From Halioxenophilus sp033283405 (GTDB lineage Bacteria > Pseudomonadota > Gammaproteobacteria > Pseudomonadales > Cellvibrionaceae), in the NCBI RefSeq assembly GCF_033283405.1, contig NZ_JAWMQR010000005.1, positions 186,001 to 250,000 of the forward strand: DNA of 64,000 nt, written 5' to 3'. Position numbers and translations under genes: made by a program. Under the pieces are notes generated by a model. That model was not told the origin of the DNA and made no database searches. It worked only from the letters and a program-made list of their open reading frames with translations. Each line of letters begins with the position of its first letter. Within the stretch, counting starts at the first letter, position 1. Below, piece after piece: positions 26,607 through 34,625 of this stretch.

Positions 26607-27221
26607 TTAGTAGGCTACATCAATGGTATAGGTACCAGTGTAGGTGCCATCGGCGTAAGCGTCAGTAGTGGCTGCAGCCGCTGCGCTGAAGGTGCCGCCG
26701 ACGATGATGGAGGCATCGCCAGTACCGTTAGTGGTTACGGTAAAGGTGTTGGCGTTGGTGCCGACGGTGTTAGTTGCGGTAAGCGCAGTGTTGGCACCGT
26801 TGTAGGCAGTGATTGAGTCCCAAACAATATCGGGTACTGCCGGGCTGCCACTGCTATGAGCCAGGTTGTCGGTGGTGGCAACACTTGGTGTTACAGTGAT
26901 GGCGGTAAATGGAGCAGCACCAGAGATTGCAATCAGGCCTGCCTGCGCGCCGCCCAGAGCAACAATGGTAGAGGTCGGGTTGGTATAGTCAGAAGCGCCG
27001 GTAGACGTACCGCTGGCATCGTCAATTGCCAAGGTGGCAGTGGTGGTACCCGCAGTACCGGTCTCCGCCAGGATGTAGATACTACCCAGAGTAAATGGGG
27101 TAGTTTCAGTCATGGTAATGGCATTGTTTACCGTGGCGGTGATGTCAAAGGTATCGGCCTGAGCGCCAAATGCTAAAGCAACTCCGCTGGCCAGACATAA
27201 TTTTTTCAAAGGTTTGATCAT
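26607..27221 (-). CDS. DUF4402 domain secreted protein
   Basis: This 204-aa protein has a signal peptide (MIKPLKKLCLASGVALAFGAQA) and a mature domain of the DUF4402 type: DTFDITATVNNAITMTETTP at the start, central VTPSVATTDN, and C-terminal IIVGGTFSAAAAATTDAYADG. Composition is extreme: Ala, Thr and Gly dominate, with few charged residues and no Cys, as for structural surface proteins. It has its own strong terminator and a shared upstream motif. Likely a major subunit exported with the chaperone and usher-like protein; this is inference. Confidence 0.75.
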   Translation of the reverse strand: MIKPLKKLCLASGVALAFGAQADTFDITATVNNAITMTETTPFTLGSIYILAETGTAGTTTATLAIDDASGTSTGASDYTNPTSTIVALGGAQAGLIAISGAAPFTAITVTPSVATTDNLAHSSGSPAVPDIVWDSITAYNGANTALTATNTVGTNANTFTVTTNGTGDASIIVGGTFSAAAAATTDAYADGTYTGTYTIDVAY

Positions 27222-27572
27222 AATATAGACCTCGTCATTATATTTAGTCCTTGATTGGCAGTATCCGAAAAGATGCGGTGTTGCCGACCAAAATTTTGTG
27301 ACCAGTAAAATTTACTGAAATCAGTACAGTTATCGACATTAGCAGTAAATTCTTTAGAAACTTCCTGATAATTTTGCAACTGTTGTTTGATGGCCATTGC
27401 ACTCTTTATCTTTAAGCAGCTAAAAGATTAAGGGCGTTACCTATTAACCTTTCGAGCTCTCGACGTGCTATCCCCAAGCTTGCCACAGGGCTGCCGGCTT
27501 TAGGTGGCGACGCCACAAAGTGTTCGATTGACTAATAGTTCATCAATTGCCAATTTAGTTAGCGGCAGAATT
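27222..27572 (-). other. Leader region of the DUF4402 gene
   Basis: This 351-bp stretch contains the second copy of CCAAAATTTTGT (27288-27299), 67-78 bp before the DUF4402 start, with overlapping CAAAATTTTGTGAC whose complement begins GTCA and is weakly FleQ-box-like. No ORF, clear -24/-12 element or terminator was seen. Confidence 0.5.
27288..27299 (-). promoter_or_regulatory. Shared upstream motif of the DUF4402-type genes, copy 2
   Basis: CCAAAATTTTGT, identical over 12 bp to the copy at 26275-26286 and with a similar A/T-rich continuation containing AGTAA. Confidence 0.4.
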
Positions 27573-28685
27573 TCACCAAGCTTGAACAATGTCGCCTTGA
27601 TTTACTTGATAGGGAGGGGTGCTTCCGTCAAATAGAGCCAATGCGCCATTAGGATAAACCTGAGATACAACCACCTGACCGTTCTCCTCAAAGCGATACT
27701 GAGGTTGGCCGTCCAGTGTTTGTTGCATTTGAATCCTACGCATCAATTTTAGCCTATCTCCAGGCAATAGCAGGGATTCCGTACCAGTGGCAAAAGTAAT
27801 GCCCTCACCGGTAACGGAAGTGACTCTGGCCTGCATGGGCAGGCAGGTAAGTGCCTCTTCCAACCAGAGGGATTGGTGGTTGAGGTAGGTGTCCAGCAGG
27901 TGCGCATACGATCCAGCTTTATATTGGCTACCGAAGGCGCTGTCGCGGGTGAGCATAGAGACCCGGTCATTGGCGCTTCCCTGGTACAGGCTCTCATCAA
28001 TGAGTGAGCCGGTGGTGCCGTCATAAACGGCTAGCGACATTTCCATCTGACGCTCCTGCTCCAGGCTGGTGCCGGTAATACTATTAATTAGGCTGTTTTT
28101 ACGGGTCGCGCTGTTGGTTAAAAACTCTGTGTTGGTGATGGTTCCGGTAACCACGAATTGAACATTGTATTTTTTTGCGAAGTGTCGAATAAGTGACTGT
28201 CGGTCCTGGGGGCTGGTGCTATCGGTAATGGGGAGACGTTCGCCGGTTGCGTCGATAACAACAAAAGAGTCGCGATTAAAACGCTTGCTTAACTGAACCG
28301 GCAGGCGTTTTTGTATATCTCCGAGGTCGACAATATATTGAGGGTGATCGATGTTGAGCGCCAAAAATCCGACTTTTTTGCGATAGCTGAAGCGGGGATC
28401 ATCCTGGGTTAAACAGGCAAATGCCGGGTTTGCAGCGTAAAAGTTTGCCGAGGAATCCAGGCTCACAGCCATCATCCCATTGGGTACAAATTGCACTCCG
28501 GGTGGTGGCTGGTCGCCATCTTTCAGTTTGTTGTGGCCCAGGTAGTAGTCAAGATCTTTAGTCTGTTCAATAGGGTTGCGTAGATCCTGATCGGTGACAG
28601 CACAGCCAGCAATAATCGTCACCAAATTCAGCAGCAGTAGTTTGCTGCATCGCGAAAAACCGTGGGGGCTCTTTTTCATAGTCAT
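27573..28685 (-). CDS. FlgT-like lipoprotein (middle and C-terminal FlgT domains)
   Basis: This is a 370-aa predicted outer-membrane lipoprotein with signal LLLLNLVTIIAGC (lipobox Cys near residue 28). Residues about 100-260 resemble the TolB-like middle domain of Vibrio FlgT (KVGFLALNIDHPQYIVDLG; VQFVVTGTITNTEF; MEMSLAVYDGTTGSLIDES). Residues about 275-370 resemble its C-terminal domain (LWLEEALTCLPMQARV; GQVVVSQVYPNGALALFDG). The FlgT N-terminal domain is missing; a Pro/Asp-rich linker takes its place. FlgT forms the H ring around the polar flagellar motor. Assignment is from remembered family sequences, so a CsgG/TolB-like lipoprotein of another system remains possible. Confidence 0.6.
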   Translation of the reverse strand: MTMKKSPHGFSRCSKLLLLNLVTIIAGCAVTDQDLRNPIEQTKDLDYYLGHNKLKDGDQPPPGVQFVPNGMMAVSLDSSANFYAANPAFACLTQDDPRFSYRKKVGFLALNIDHPQYIVDLGDIQKRLPVQLSKRFNRDSFVVIDATGERLPITDSTSPQDRQSLIRHFAKKYNVQFVVTGTITNTEFLTNSATRKNSLINSITGTSLEQERQMEMSLAVYDGTTGSLIDESLYQGSANDRVSMLTRDSAFGSQYKAGSYAHLLDTYLNHQSLWLEEALTCLPMQARVTSVTGEGITFATGTESLLLPGDRLKLMRRIQMQQTLDGQPQYRFEENGQVVVSQVYPNGALALFDGSTPPYQVNQGDIVQAW

Positions 28686-28692
28686 CGTTCAG

Positions 28693-28706
28693 TGTCACCA
28701 GTGACA
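28693..28706. promoter_or_regulatory. Dyad-symmetric candidate operator
   Basis: TGTCAC-CA-GTGACA has perfect 6-bp arms. It lies 8-21 bp upstream of the FlgT-like start codon, where a bound protein would block transcription or initiation. Confidence 0.35.
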
Positions 28707-28956
28707 TCCGCTAACCAGGTAGGGTTTAGCCAATTAATAGACAAGATAAGGACTAGAGAGCAAGTTGTATGCCCGCTTGGCAAGTTGCTGGGCAGCCCCT
28801 TTTTTTTAAAGCCGATTTAGCCTCTGTGAGCCATGGTTAGTGGCTTTGCCATTCGTAAATAGTTCTACTTAAACCCGTAAATTTTCTCGCTTCCTTCTAT
28901 ATGCTATATGCCTCGCAAATATTCCACGTCATGCCCTTAAACTGTTAATTATCCGC

Positions 28957-28972
28957 TGGCATTCATATTGCA
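28957..28972 (+). promoter_or_regulatory. Sigma-54 (-24/-12) promoter of the usher-like gene
   Basis: TGGCAT-TCATA-TTGCA matches the RpoN consensus TGGCAC-N5-TTGCA in all but one position, with GG and GC 10 bp apart. It is as good as the fleS and fliL promoters in this window. Confidence 0.82.
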
Positions 28973-28995
28973 AATTTCGCGTTGGCCTAATGAGC

Positions 28996-29009
28996 CACAA
29001 TTTTTTGAC
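28996..29009 (-). promoter_or_regulatory. FleQ-type box in the usher-like gene leader
   Basis: On the minus strand this reads GTCAAAAAATTGTG, nearly the same as the flhA leader box GTCAAAAAATTGAT and close to the Pseudomonas FleQ consensus GTCANTAAATTGAC. It starts 26 bp past the -12 GC, as in the other flagellar leaders here. Confidence 0.6.
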
Positions 29010-29238
29010 GTAGGTCTCTCTCCACAAAAATAGCTTTTTTAATGCGGTGGCGGCCCAATCCAGCAGTTGGTTGGAAATAGGGCTGGGTAATAAAGGCTCC
29101 TATTGGCGGAGATTTTTTTCCCAATCAGGGAAATTATTTGTCAGGGCGGCAAAAGTTTGCCGCTTTGGAAATCACGTAAGTTTTGCAATAGACAATTTAG
29201 ATGATGAGCTCTTGATGAGAGAGTTGAACGGTATCGAT

Positions 29239-32200
29239 ATGAAAAGGCGCTTTCATAGCTGTGGCAATAACGGATGGTTGGGCAATGGCTCCTTGGGCGG
29301 TTGGCTAACCTCGGCGTTGGGCCTGTTGCTTTTACTGGTGCTAAATACCCCTGCTTTAGCTCAAGACAGAATCTTTGGCGATGATCAATTGTTGATTCTG
29401 GATCTGCACTATAAGCGCTATGGCTTAATGGAGGGTATGGAGGCTTATAAAGCCGATGGCCATATCTATTTTGCTCTGGTCGATATGGTTGCCACTCTGC
29501 AGATGCCGATTGAGGTACAGGGCTTGGAGGCCAAAGGTCGCCTTGATAAAGCCAGGAGCTTTCAACTTAGCTGGGATGGCAGCCGTTGGCAGGTAGAGCG
29601 GGAGGGCAAGACTCTGTCGGTGGGTGCTAAGGATATTGTCTATCATGATGAAACCCTGTTCGTTAGCAATGGCGCGTTAGAGCAGTGGTTTCCCATTGAG
29701 TTGGATATTGACCTAGCCGATGCCCAGGTCGATTTGGTGGTGGATGGCAGCTTACCCTTCCTGGAGAGTATCTCCCGTCGCGACCGGATATTCAGTCGCA
29801 GTGATGCGATTTCGGAGTATGAATTTCCCATTTATGATTCACCGTACAGTGTGTGGGAAGTTCCCTCGGTCGATTTCCGTATTACCCACACCACCACTCG
29901 TAACAACAAAACCGATTCCGATACCAGCCGACTCACACGCTATACCCTGGTGAGTAATGGCGATATGGCGTTAATGAGCAGTAATATTTTTGTCAATGGT
30001 ACCCGCGAGGAAGGCATTGATAACGCCAGTATCCGCTTCGATCGTTTTGACAGTGAACGGGATCTGTTTGGGCCGCTGCACCTCTCCCAATTTTCGTTCG
30101 GTGACATCAGTGCGCCAGGCGCTAAATCCAGCTATGGCCGAGGTGTCTTGATCTCCAACGAAAGTAATACCAGCCAGCTTATTCGCGACTTCACCACCAT
30201 TGAAGGCAACTACTACCCGGGCTGGGAGGTGGAGCTCTATTTGGGCGAGACCATTGTCGACTTCCAGGTGATTGGCGATGACGGCCGTTATCGCTTTACC
30301 GACGTTGTGCTGGGCCAGGGTATTAATGACTATCGCTTGGTCTTTTATGGGCCTGCGGGTGAAAGAGAGGTTGAAAATCGTAATCTGTATGTGGGTGAAG
30401 ATACCGATGATGTTAACCGGTTACGCTACACCCTCTCGGTCGTACAGCCCGATACCCGGTTGTACAGTGCCAACGACAACAGTACCTCCGGCTGGCAGGC
30501 GAATCTGGTTACCCGCTACTCCCTTGGTAATCTGCTGGCTTTAAATGCCGCCTATAGCCAACGCCGTTGGGACGACTCCGAGCTGTCAGACGCACAGCTG
30601 TTAAGTGGTTACAACACCACCGATTACTACACGGTTGGCGCAACGTCGTTCCTGCTTGGCCAGAGTTTATCGGTGACTTTACAGCAGCAGGATAGCGATC
30701 CCTATGATGTGACCTACTCGTTGGGTGGTGGCAAACGGCGGCTTAGATACCGCTTCAGTTACACCGACTATGGCTTGACCGAAGCCGACCTGTTGGCCGA
30801 CCAGACCGAATCCCTGTTAAAAGGAACGGTGACCACCCAATTTAAAAAGTTCAGTGTGCTGTTCGACGGCAGGCAGTATAAGCACGCGGACTACGATTTG
30901 AATTTTGCCGAGATCAACTTCGGCGGCCAGTACAAAAAATTCTACTGGTCCAATGGTTATGAGTATCGGCAGGATTACTTGAACGGTGCTGTGGAGGATC
31001 AGCTTTTCACAGAGCTCTACACCGGTACCAGGGTTGGGCCTCTAGCCACGCGTGTTAATGCGATTTACGCCATTCAACCCGAATCTGAACTCTCCAATCT
31101 GGGTTTTTCGGCCGACTTGCGTTTGTCACGCAGTGTGGATGTCAGCTTTGATTACGGTTATCAGGTGCAGGAAGAGATCAACTCCTACAGCCTGGGTATG
31201 AACTGGCGCCTGCCCTATGTCACGGTTAACCCTTATATCCGCTACAACGATAATGGCCTGGTACAGGGCAACTTAAGCGTGTTGTTGAGCATGGGGGCGC
31301 GCGATGGTGAGTTGGGTAACTACTACAGTTTGAGTCGCCAGACTATCTCCTCGCAAGGCACCCTCAACGCCCGTCTGTTTGAAGATGAGAATGGGGACGG
31401 TGTTTATAACACCGGCGAGCGGCTGTTAAGCGGCGGCGTTATTCACTCTCTGCAAACCCGCCAAAAGGCGGAGTCGGATGACGTGGGTATCGCCACCATT
31501 ACCAATATTCGCGCCTGGTTTCCCTCCGATATCGTTTACGAGAGCGATTCCGTTGAAGACTACTCCATGAAATATGGTGGCCGTGACTTCTCCATCGAAA
31601 TGCGTCCAGGCAAGGTGATGGAGGTGGACTTACCTTTTTACCGCGCGGGCGATATCGATGGTGTGGTGTATCGAGCGCGCTATGACGGCAGCTCCCGGCG
31701 GGCGCGCGGTATAACCCTCGATTTAACCAATGCAGCGGGTGATGTGGTGGCGACCACGGTCTCCGCCAGTGACGGCTACTACAGCTTCCAGCGCGTGTTG
31801 CCGGGCAGCTACCGGGTAATTACCCGCGGCCAGAAGATGAAGTCTCCCCTAAACCGCGATGCGGTGATTACCCGGGCGGGTAACTTTATTGGTGACTACA
31901 ATCTGGTGATTGATGATTCTGATCCAACCCTTGGCGCGACACACAATAGTCTGGAGTTCCTGGATCCAAGTGCCGGGCCTATCAGTTCTGTTACCAATCC
32001 CAGCGCGGTTCAACCGGTTGTTCACCCACTGGTCGCTGTTGCTCCCCCAGCCGCGGTACCGGCGGCCAGTGCTGTGCCGTTGACATCGCCAGCAGCGACT
32101 CCAGCTGCGGCAGCTCCGCTAACAACAGCTTCGTTAATAAGTGCTCCAGTTGCCACGTCCCCCGTCAGAGCCGCCCCAGTGACAACTGCTCCTGTTAGAT

Positions 32201-32499
32201 CTATAGGCGTTCCCACGGCAGCAGCTCCAGAGTCAGTTGCTCCCACTGTAGTTGCGCCACCGGCCGACCCATGGGCGTTGCAGTTGGGTAGCTTCTCGGT
32301 GGCCAGCTACGCCGAGGCGTTGACCGATAAGCTCCGTTCCCAATCGACACCTTACTATGTGCGTGAGGTAAGCAACGCCCGGGGTAAATTCATTCGCGTT
32401 TTTGCCGGCCCCTTCGATGGCAGAACCGCCGCCTTGGAGCGTAAGGCGGCGTTGGACCGGGATCTGAAAGTGCAGTCATTCCTGGTTGCGTCACCGTGA
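29239..32499 (+). CDS. Usher-like outer-membrane protein with C-terminal SPOR domain
   Basis: This is about 1,086 aa from ATG 29239, chosen because a signal peptide follows directly (LTSALGLLLLLVLNTPALAQD). The frame is open to GTG 29047, and ATG 29215 is another option. Residues about 25-180 are an N-terminal domain, and about 190-700 a beta-barrel-like usher body with a plug-like segment (GWEVELYLGETIVDFQVIGD; DYRLVFYGPAGER). Near 715 is a calcium-loop-like EDENGDGVYNTGERLL of SdrD_B type. About 800-890 is carboxypeptidase-regulatory-like, about 920-1008 a Pro/Ala/Thr linker, and about 1010-1086 a SPOR domain (WALQLGSFSVASYAEALTDK; KFIRVFAGPFDGRTAALE). SPOR domains bind denuded peptidoglycan. 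Probably secretes the DUF4402-type subunits. Confidence 0.72.
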   Translation: MKRRFHSCGNNGWLGNGSLGGWLTSALGLLLLLVLNTPALAQDRIFGDDQLLILDLHYKRYGLMEGMEAYKADGHIYFALVDMVATLQMPIEVQGLEAKGRLDKARSFQLSWDGSRWQVEREGKTLSVGAKDIVYHDETLFVSNGALEQWFPIELDIDLADAQVDLVVDGSLPFLESISRRDRIFSRSDAISEYEFPIYDSPYSVWEVPSVDFRITHTTTRNNKTDSDTSRLTRYTLVSNGDMALMSSNIFVNGTREEGIDNASIRFDRFDSERDLFGPLHLSQFSFGDISAPGAKSSYGRGVLISNESNTSQLIRDFTTIEGNYYPGWEVELYLGETIVDFQVIGDDGRYRFTDVVLGQGINDYRLVFYGPAGEREVENRNLYVGEDTDDVNRLRYTLSVVQPDTRLYSANDNSTSGWQANLVTRYSLGNLLALNAAYSQRRWDDSELSDAQLLSGYNTTDYYTVGATSFLLGQSLSVTLQQQDSDPYDVTYSLGGGKRRLRYRFSYTDYGLTEADLLADQTESLLKGTVTTQFKKFSVLFDGRQYKHADYDLNFAEINFGGQYKKFYWSNGYEYRQDYLNGAVEDQLFTELYTGTRVGPLATRVNAIYAIQPESELSNLGFSADLRLSRSVDVSFDYGYQVQEEINSYSLGMNWRLPYVTVNPYIRYNDNGLVQGNLSVLLSMGARDGELGNYYSLSRQTISSQGTLNARLFEDENGDGVYNTGERLLSGGVIHSLQTRQKAESDDVGIATITNIRAWFPSDIVYESDSVEDYSMKYGGRDFSIEMRPGKVMEVDLPFYRAGDIDGVVYRARYDGSSRRARGITLDLTNAAGDVVATTVSASDGYYSFQRVLPGSYRVITRGQKMKSPLNRDAVITRAGNFIGDYNLVIDDSDPTLGATHNSLEFLDPSAGPISSVTNPSAVQPVVHPLVAVAPPAAVPAASAVPLTSPAATPAAAAPLTTASLISAPVATSPVRAAPVTTAPVRSIGVPTAAAPESVAPTVVAPPADPWALQLGSFSVASYAEALTDKLRSQSTPYYVREVSNARGKFIRVFAGPFDGRTAALERKAALDRDLKVQSFLVASP

Positions 32500-32579
32500 A
32501 AATCGCCGAGCTAACAACCCTGAAAACAACAACAACAAGGAAAGCAGCCGAATGCTGCCCGCCAAATGGTGAGAATCCC

Positions 32580-33587
32580 ATGAGAACATTTCGCAATAAT
32601 CTGCACTCGCTAACCGCTGCTTGTCTCTGTGCCAGTCTGAGCCTGTTTGCGCAGGGGCAGACCTTTGAACCGGTAGCTGCCGATTTCGATATTGAAAATG
32701 CTGTGACGCTACTGCCGCCTACAACCGTCTCCCGTGCACAGCCCAATAACGCAGAGCTGGGGCCGGCGGTCACCAACGTCAGTGACGATACCAACCCAAT
32801 TCCTGCGGCGGTGGCTCAGCCGCTCGCTGCCGCCAGCCCAGTGGGTAGCTTCACCTCCGTTGCCTCGCCCATCACGGCTGGGCCAAACGCAGGCCCGGTC
32901 TATCCCATTCAGGCTCGTCAGCTCGCCGTGCAGGAGCAGCAGTTGGCCAGAATAGAGCGGGTGGAGGCCGGGCTAAACAAGCTGGTTCGTAAACAGTCGT
33001 TCTCCAAATCGTTGATGGGCACCATCATCTCAGCCGCGGCTACCGCGGATCCTATATTTGCAGTGGCCGGTGGCCTGGCTGGGCTATTAATTGGCAAAGC
33101 CGAGGACTACAAAGAGACAGAGCGTAAGAACAACGAAATTCGCGAGCAGATACTGGGTAAGTCTCCCTATTACTATACGGATGAGGAGCTGCGCCTGGCG
33201 GCCTATGCCGGTACGCAACTGGATCCACTGCTCCTGCGCCCGGAACAGCTGCGCAGTTACGCCAATTACGTCATGGAGGCCCGTACCCGCACCAAGGTGA
33301 CCGATTGGCCCTCTGTCGGACCTAATGCCCAGCCCGGCCCAGGTGGCCAGATGTTGGATTACCAAACGGTATCGTTAACCCAGGCGCCCACGCAGGCGTC
33401 TGCGGCAGTCTCCTTTACGGCCGAGCAGTGCTATGGCCATCTGCAGGCGGCAAATGGTGGCAGCGCCACTGTCTCAAGCCCGGGGCTGCAGAACGCCAGT
33501 GTGGTAACCACCACCAGTAACCGCCGTTCGTTGAGCGCCTATGATCGCCGCACACTTGCTCGATACTGTTTCTATTCGCTCAGATAG
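32580..33587 (+). CDS. Secreted protein of unknown function downstream of the usher-like gene
   Basis: I do not recognise this 335-aa protein. The frame begins at GTG 32496, overlapping the usher stop, but ATG 32580 has GGTGAGA 8 bp upstream and starts a signal peptide (LTAACLCASLSLFAQGQ). The next 100 residues are Pro/Ala/Val/Thr-rich. A coiled segment RQLAVQEQQLARIERVEAGLNKL follows, then a hydrophobic Gly/Ala stretch ISAAATADPIFAVAGGLAGLLIG that could be a membrane anchor. The C-terminal half has QCYGHLQAANGG and a basic YDRRTLARYCFYSLR end. It shares an operon with the usher-like gene and ends at a terminator. Confidence 0.6.
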   Translation: MRTFRNNLHSLTAACLCASLSLFAQGQTFEPVAADFDIENAVTLLPPTTVSRAQPNNAELGPAVTNVSDDTNPIPAAVAQPLAAASPVGSFTSVASPITAGPNAGPVYPIQARQLAVQEQQLARIERVEAGLNKLVRKQSFSKSLMGTIISAAATADPIFAVAGGLAGLLIGKAEDYKETERKNNEIREQILGKSPYYYTDEELRLAAYAGTQLDPLLLRPEQLRSYANYVMEARTRTKVTDWPSVGPNAQPGPGGQMLDYQTVSLTQAPTQASAAVSFTAEQCYGHLQAANGGSATVSSPGLQNASVVTTTSNRRSLSAYDRRTLARYCFYSLR

Positions 33588-33620
33588 CGGCTGGTCCAAT
33601 AGGCTATTTCTGTGGTTACT

Positions 33621-33642
33621 AAGCCGCCTTCGGGCGGCTTTT
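33621..33642 (+). terminator. Rho-independent terminator after the usher operon
   Basis: AAGCCGCC-TTCG-GGCGGCTT followed by TT and a T-rich stretch; the stable TTCG tetraloop is typical. Confidence 0.85.
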
Positions 33643-33803
33643 CTATTTTGGGAACCTCTCCGCCAGGGGCAGGCGACAGGAAAAAAAGATCTGCTGCACA
33701 GATTAAAATTTTCGTTCAATAAATGGTTAAGCAAAAACTAATTTCAGCGCGGGTGCTGCCGATACAACCTTTAACAGACAGGATTGATTGGAAGGGGAAG
33801 CCC

Positions 33804-34043
33804 ATGGCCGTGATTCGCGATTTGACACGTTATCGATTACAGAAAGCCCGTCAGCAGATGCCGTTAGCGATCTACTATCGTGACGAACAGACCATCCGGG
33901 AGTACGACAACCGCATCAATCAGGCTTTGGGCATGGTGCTGGCCGATCCCGCCATTCCCAAGAGTCTCAAAATCAAAGAGCTAAAACTGACCCTCAGGCT
34001 CTATCGGCGCATCGCTGAGAATCTGGAAAATTGCATGCTGTAG
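33804..34043 (+). CDS. Small basic helical protein of unknown function
   Basis: This is a 79-aa protein. The frame opens at ATG 33723, but ATG 33804 has a strong AAGGGGA ribosome binding site 6-7 bp upstream. It is Arg/Lys-rich and entirely helical in appearance (AVIRDLTRYRLQKARQQM; IKELKLTLRLYRRIAENLE). It is a stand-alone gene between a terminator and the fleQ leader. Its function is unknown; the position suggests a link to flagellar regulation, but nothing in the sequence proves this. Confidence 0.55.
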   Translation: MAVIRDLTRYRLQKARQQMPLAIYYRDEQTIREYDNRINQALGMVLADPAIPKSLKIKELKLTLRLYRRIAENLENCML

Positions 34044-34597
34044 TTCGGCGTGACGATCTTGCTCAATCGCCTTATTGGCATTGACTGGTTTAGCGGAGAC
34101 CCGCGCAGGCCTGGGACTGTTGATTGGGCGGAAACAGGGTTGTTGGGGCTCTTTCAATCGCCGCTATAGCGGGCGGGAGGGGAGATTGGGGCGCGTCCGC
34201 TCAATAATTGTTTGTGCTTAATAAGTTAAATAACGTGCCAAGTGACAAATTTATAATGCAATTTTTCGGCATAAAATATCTACAGCTGAGTTGCTTGCAG
34301 AATAATCGCAATTGCTAAACTACAGCGCACTCCACACTTCGCAACCCTTTTGTTTGCCAATCCTATTATCGTCCTTGCGTGGGGAAAAGTATCCCATTTA
34401 TGCCTTATTTGCTGGGATGAAATTTCATATTAAGTCATAACAATCAATAACTTGTATCTGTTATTTCAAGCGGTTTGGTTGTTTTTCTGACGCGCGAATG
34501 AAAATTATCACTGTCAATGGGCTGGAATCCAGATTATTTAATAAACCCAATTGTTAGGAATTTAGCGAAAATAATGTCCTTTTCTCATAACAGTAAC

Positions 34598-34613
34598 TCC
34601 TTGATTTCAAGGA
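34598..34613. promoter_or_regulatory. Dyad next to the fleQ-upstream box
   Basis: TCCTTGA-TT-TCAAGGA has perfect 7-bp arms and touches the adjacent FleQ-type box. It is a candidate operator for a second regulator of fleQ. Confidence 0.4.
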
Positions 34614-34625
34614 CAATAAATTGAC
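34612..34625 (+). promoter_or_regulatory. FleQ-type box upstream of fleQ
   Basis: GACAATAAATTGAC differs from the Pseudomonas FleQ consensus GTCANTAAATTGAC only at position 2. It lies about 310 bp before fleQ, suggesting autoregulation. Confidence 0.55.

Larger units (their letters stand above)
28686..29238 (+). other. Divergent control region between the FlgT-like and usher-like genes
   Basis: This 553-bp region carries a sigma-54 promoter (28957-28972) and a FleQ-type box (28996-29009) for the usher-like gene. A 14-bp dyad TGTCACCAGTGACA (28693-28706) lies next to the FlgT-like start. The usher reading frame is open from GTG 29047, so part of this region could be translated. Confidence 0.7.

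Noticed and set aside
26283..26816. 177-aa + strand open frame overlapping the DUF4402 gene
   Set aside because: It runs antisense through a low-complexity gene and its terminator, lacks a ribosome binding site and has no recognisable domain.
27405..27545. Possible sigma-54 promoter on the minus strand before the DUF4402 gene region
   Set aside because: The only correctly spaced candidate has a poor -12 half (GTGGCA) and is not in line with a downstream start.
28811..28818. Sigma-28 -10 like GCCGATTT before the usher-like gene
   Set aside because: No -35 element at the 11-bp spacing.
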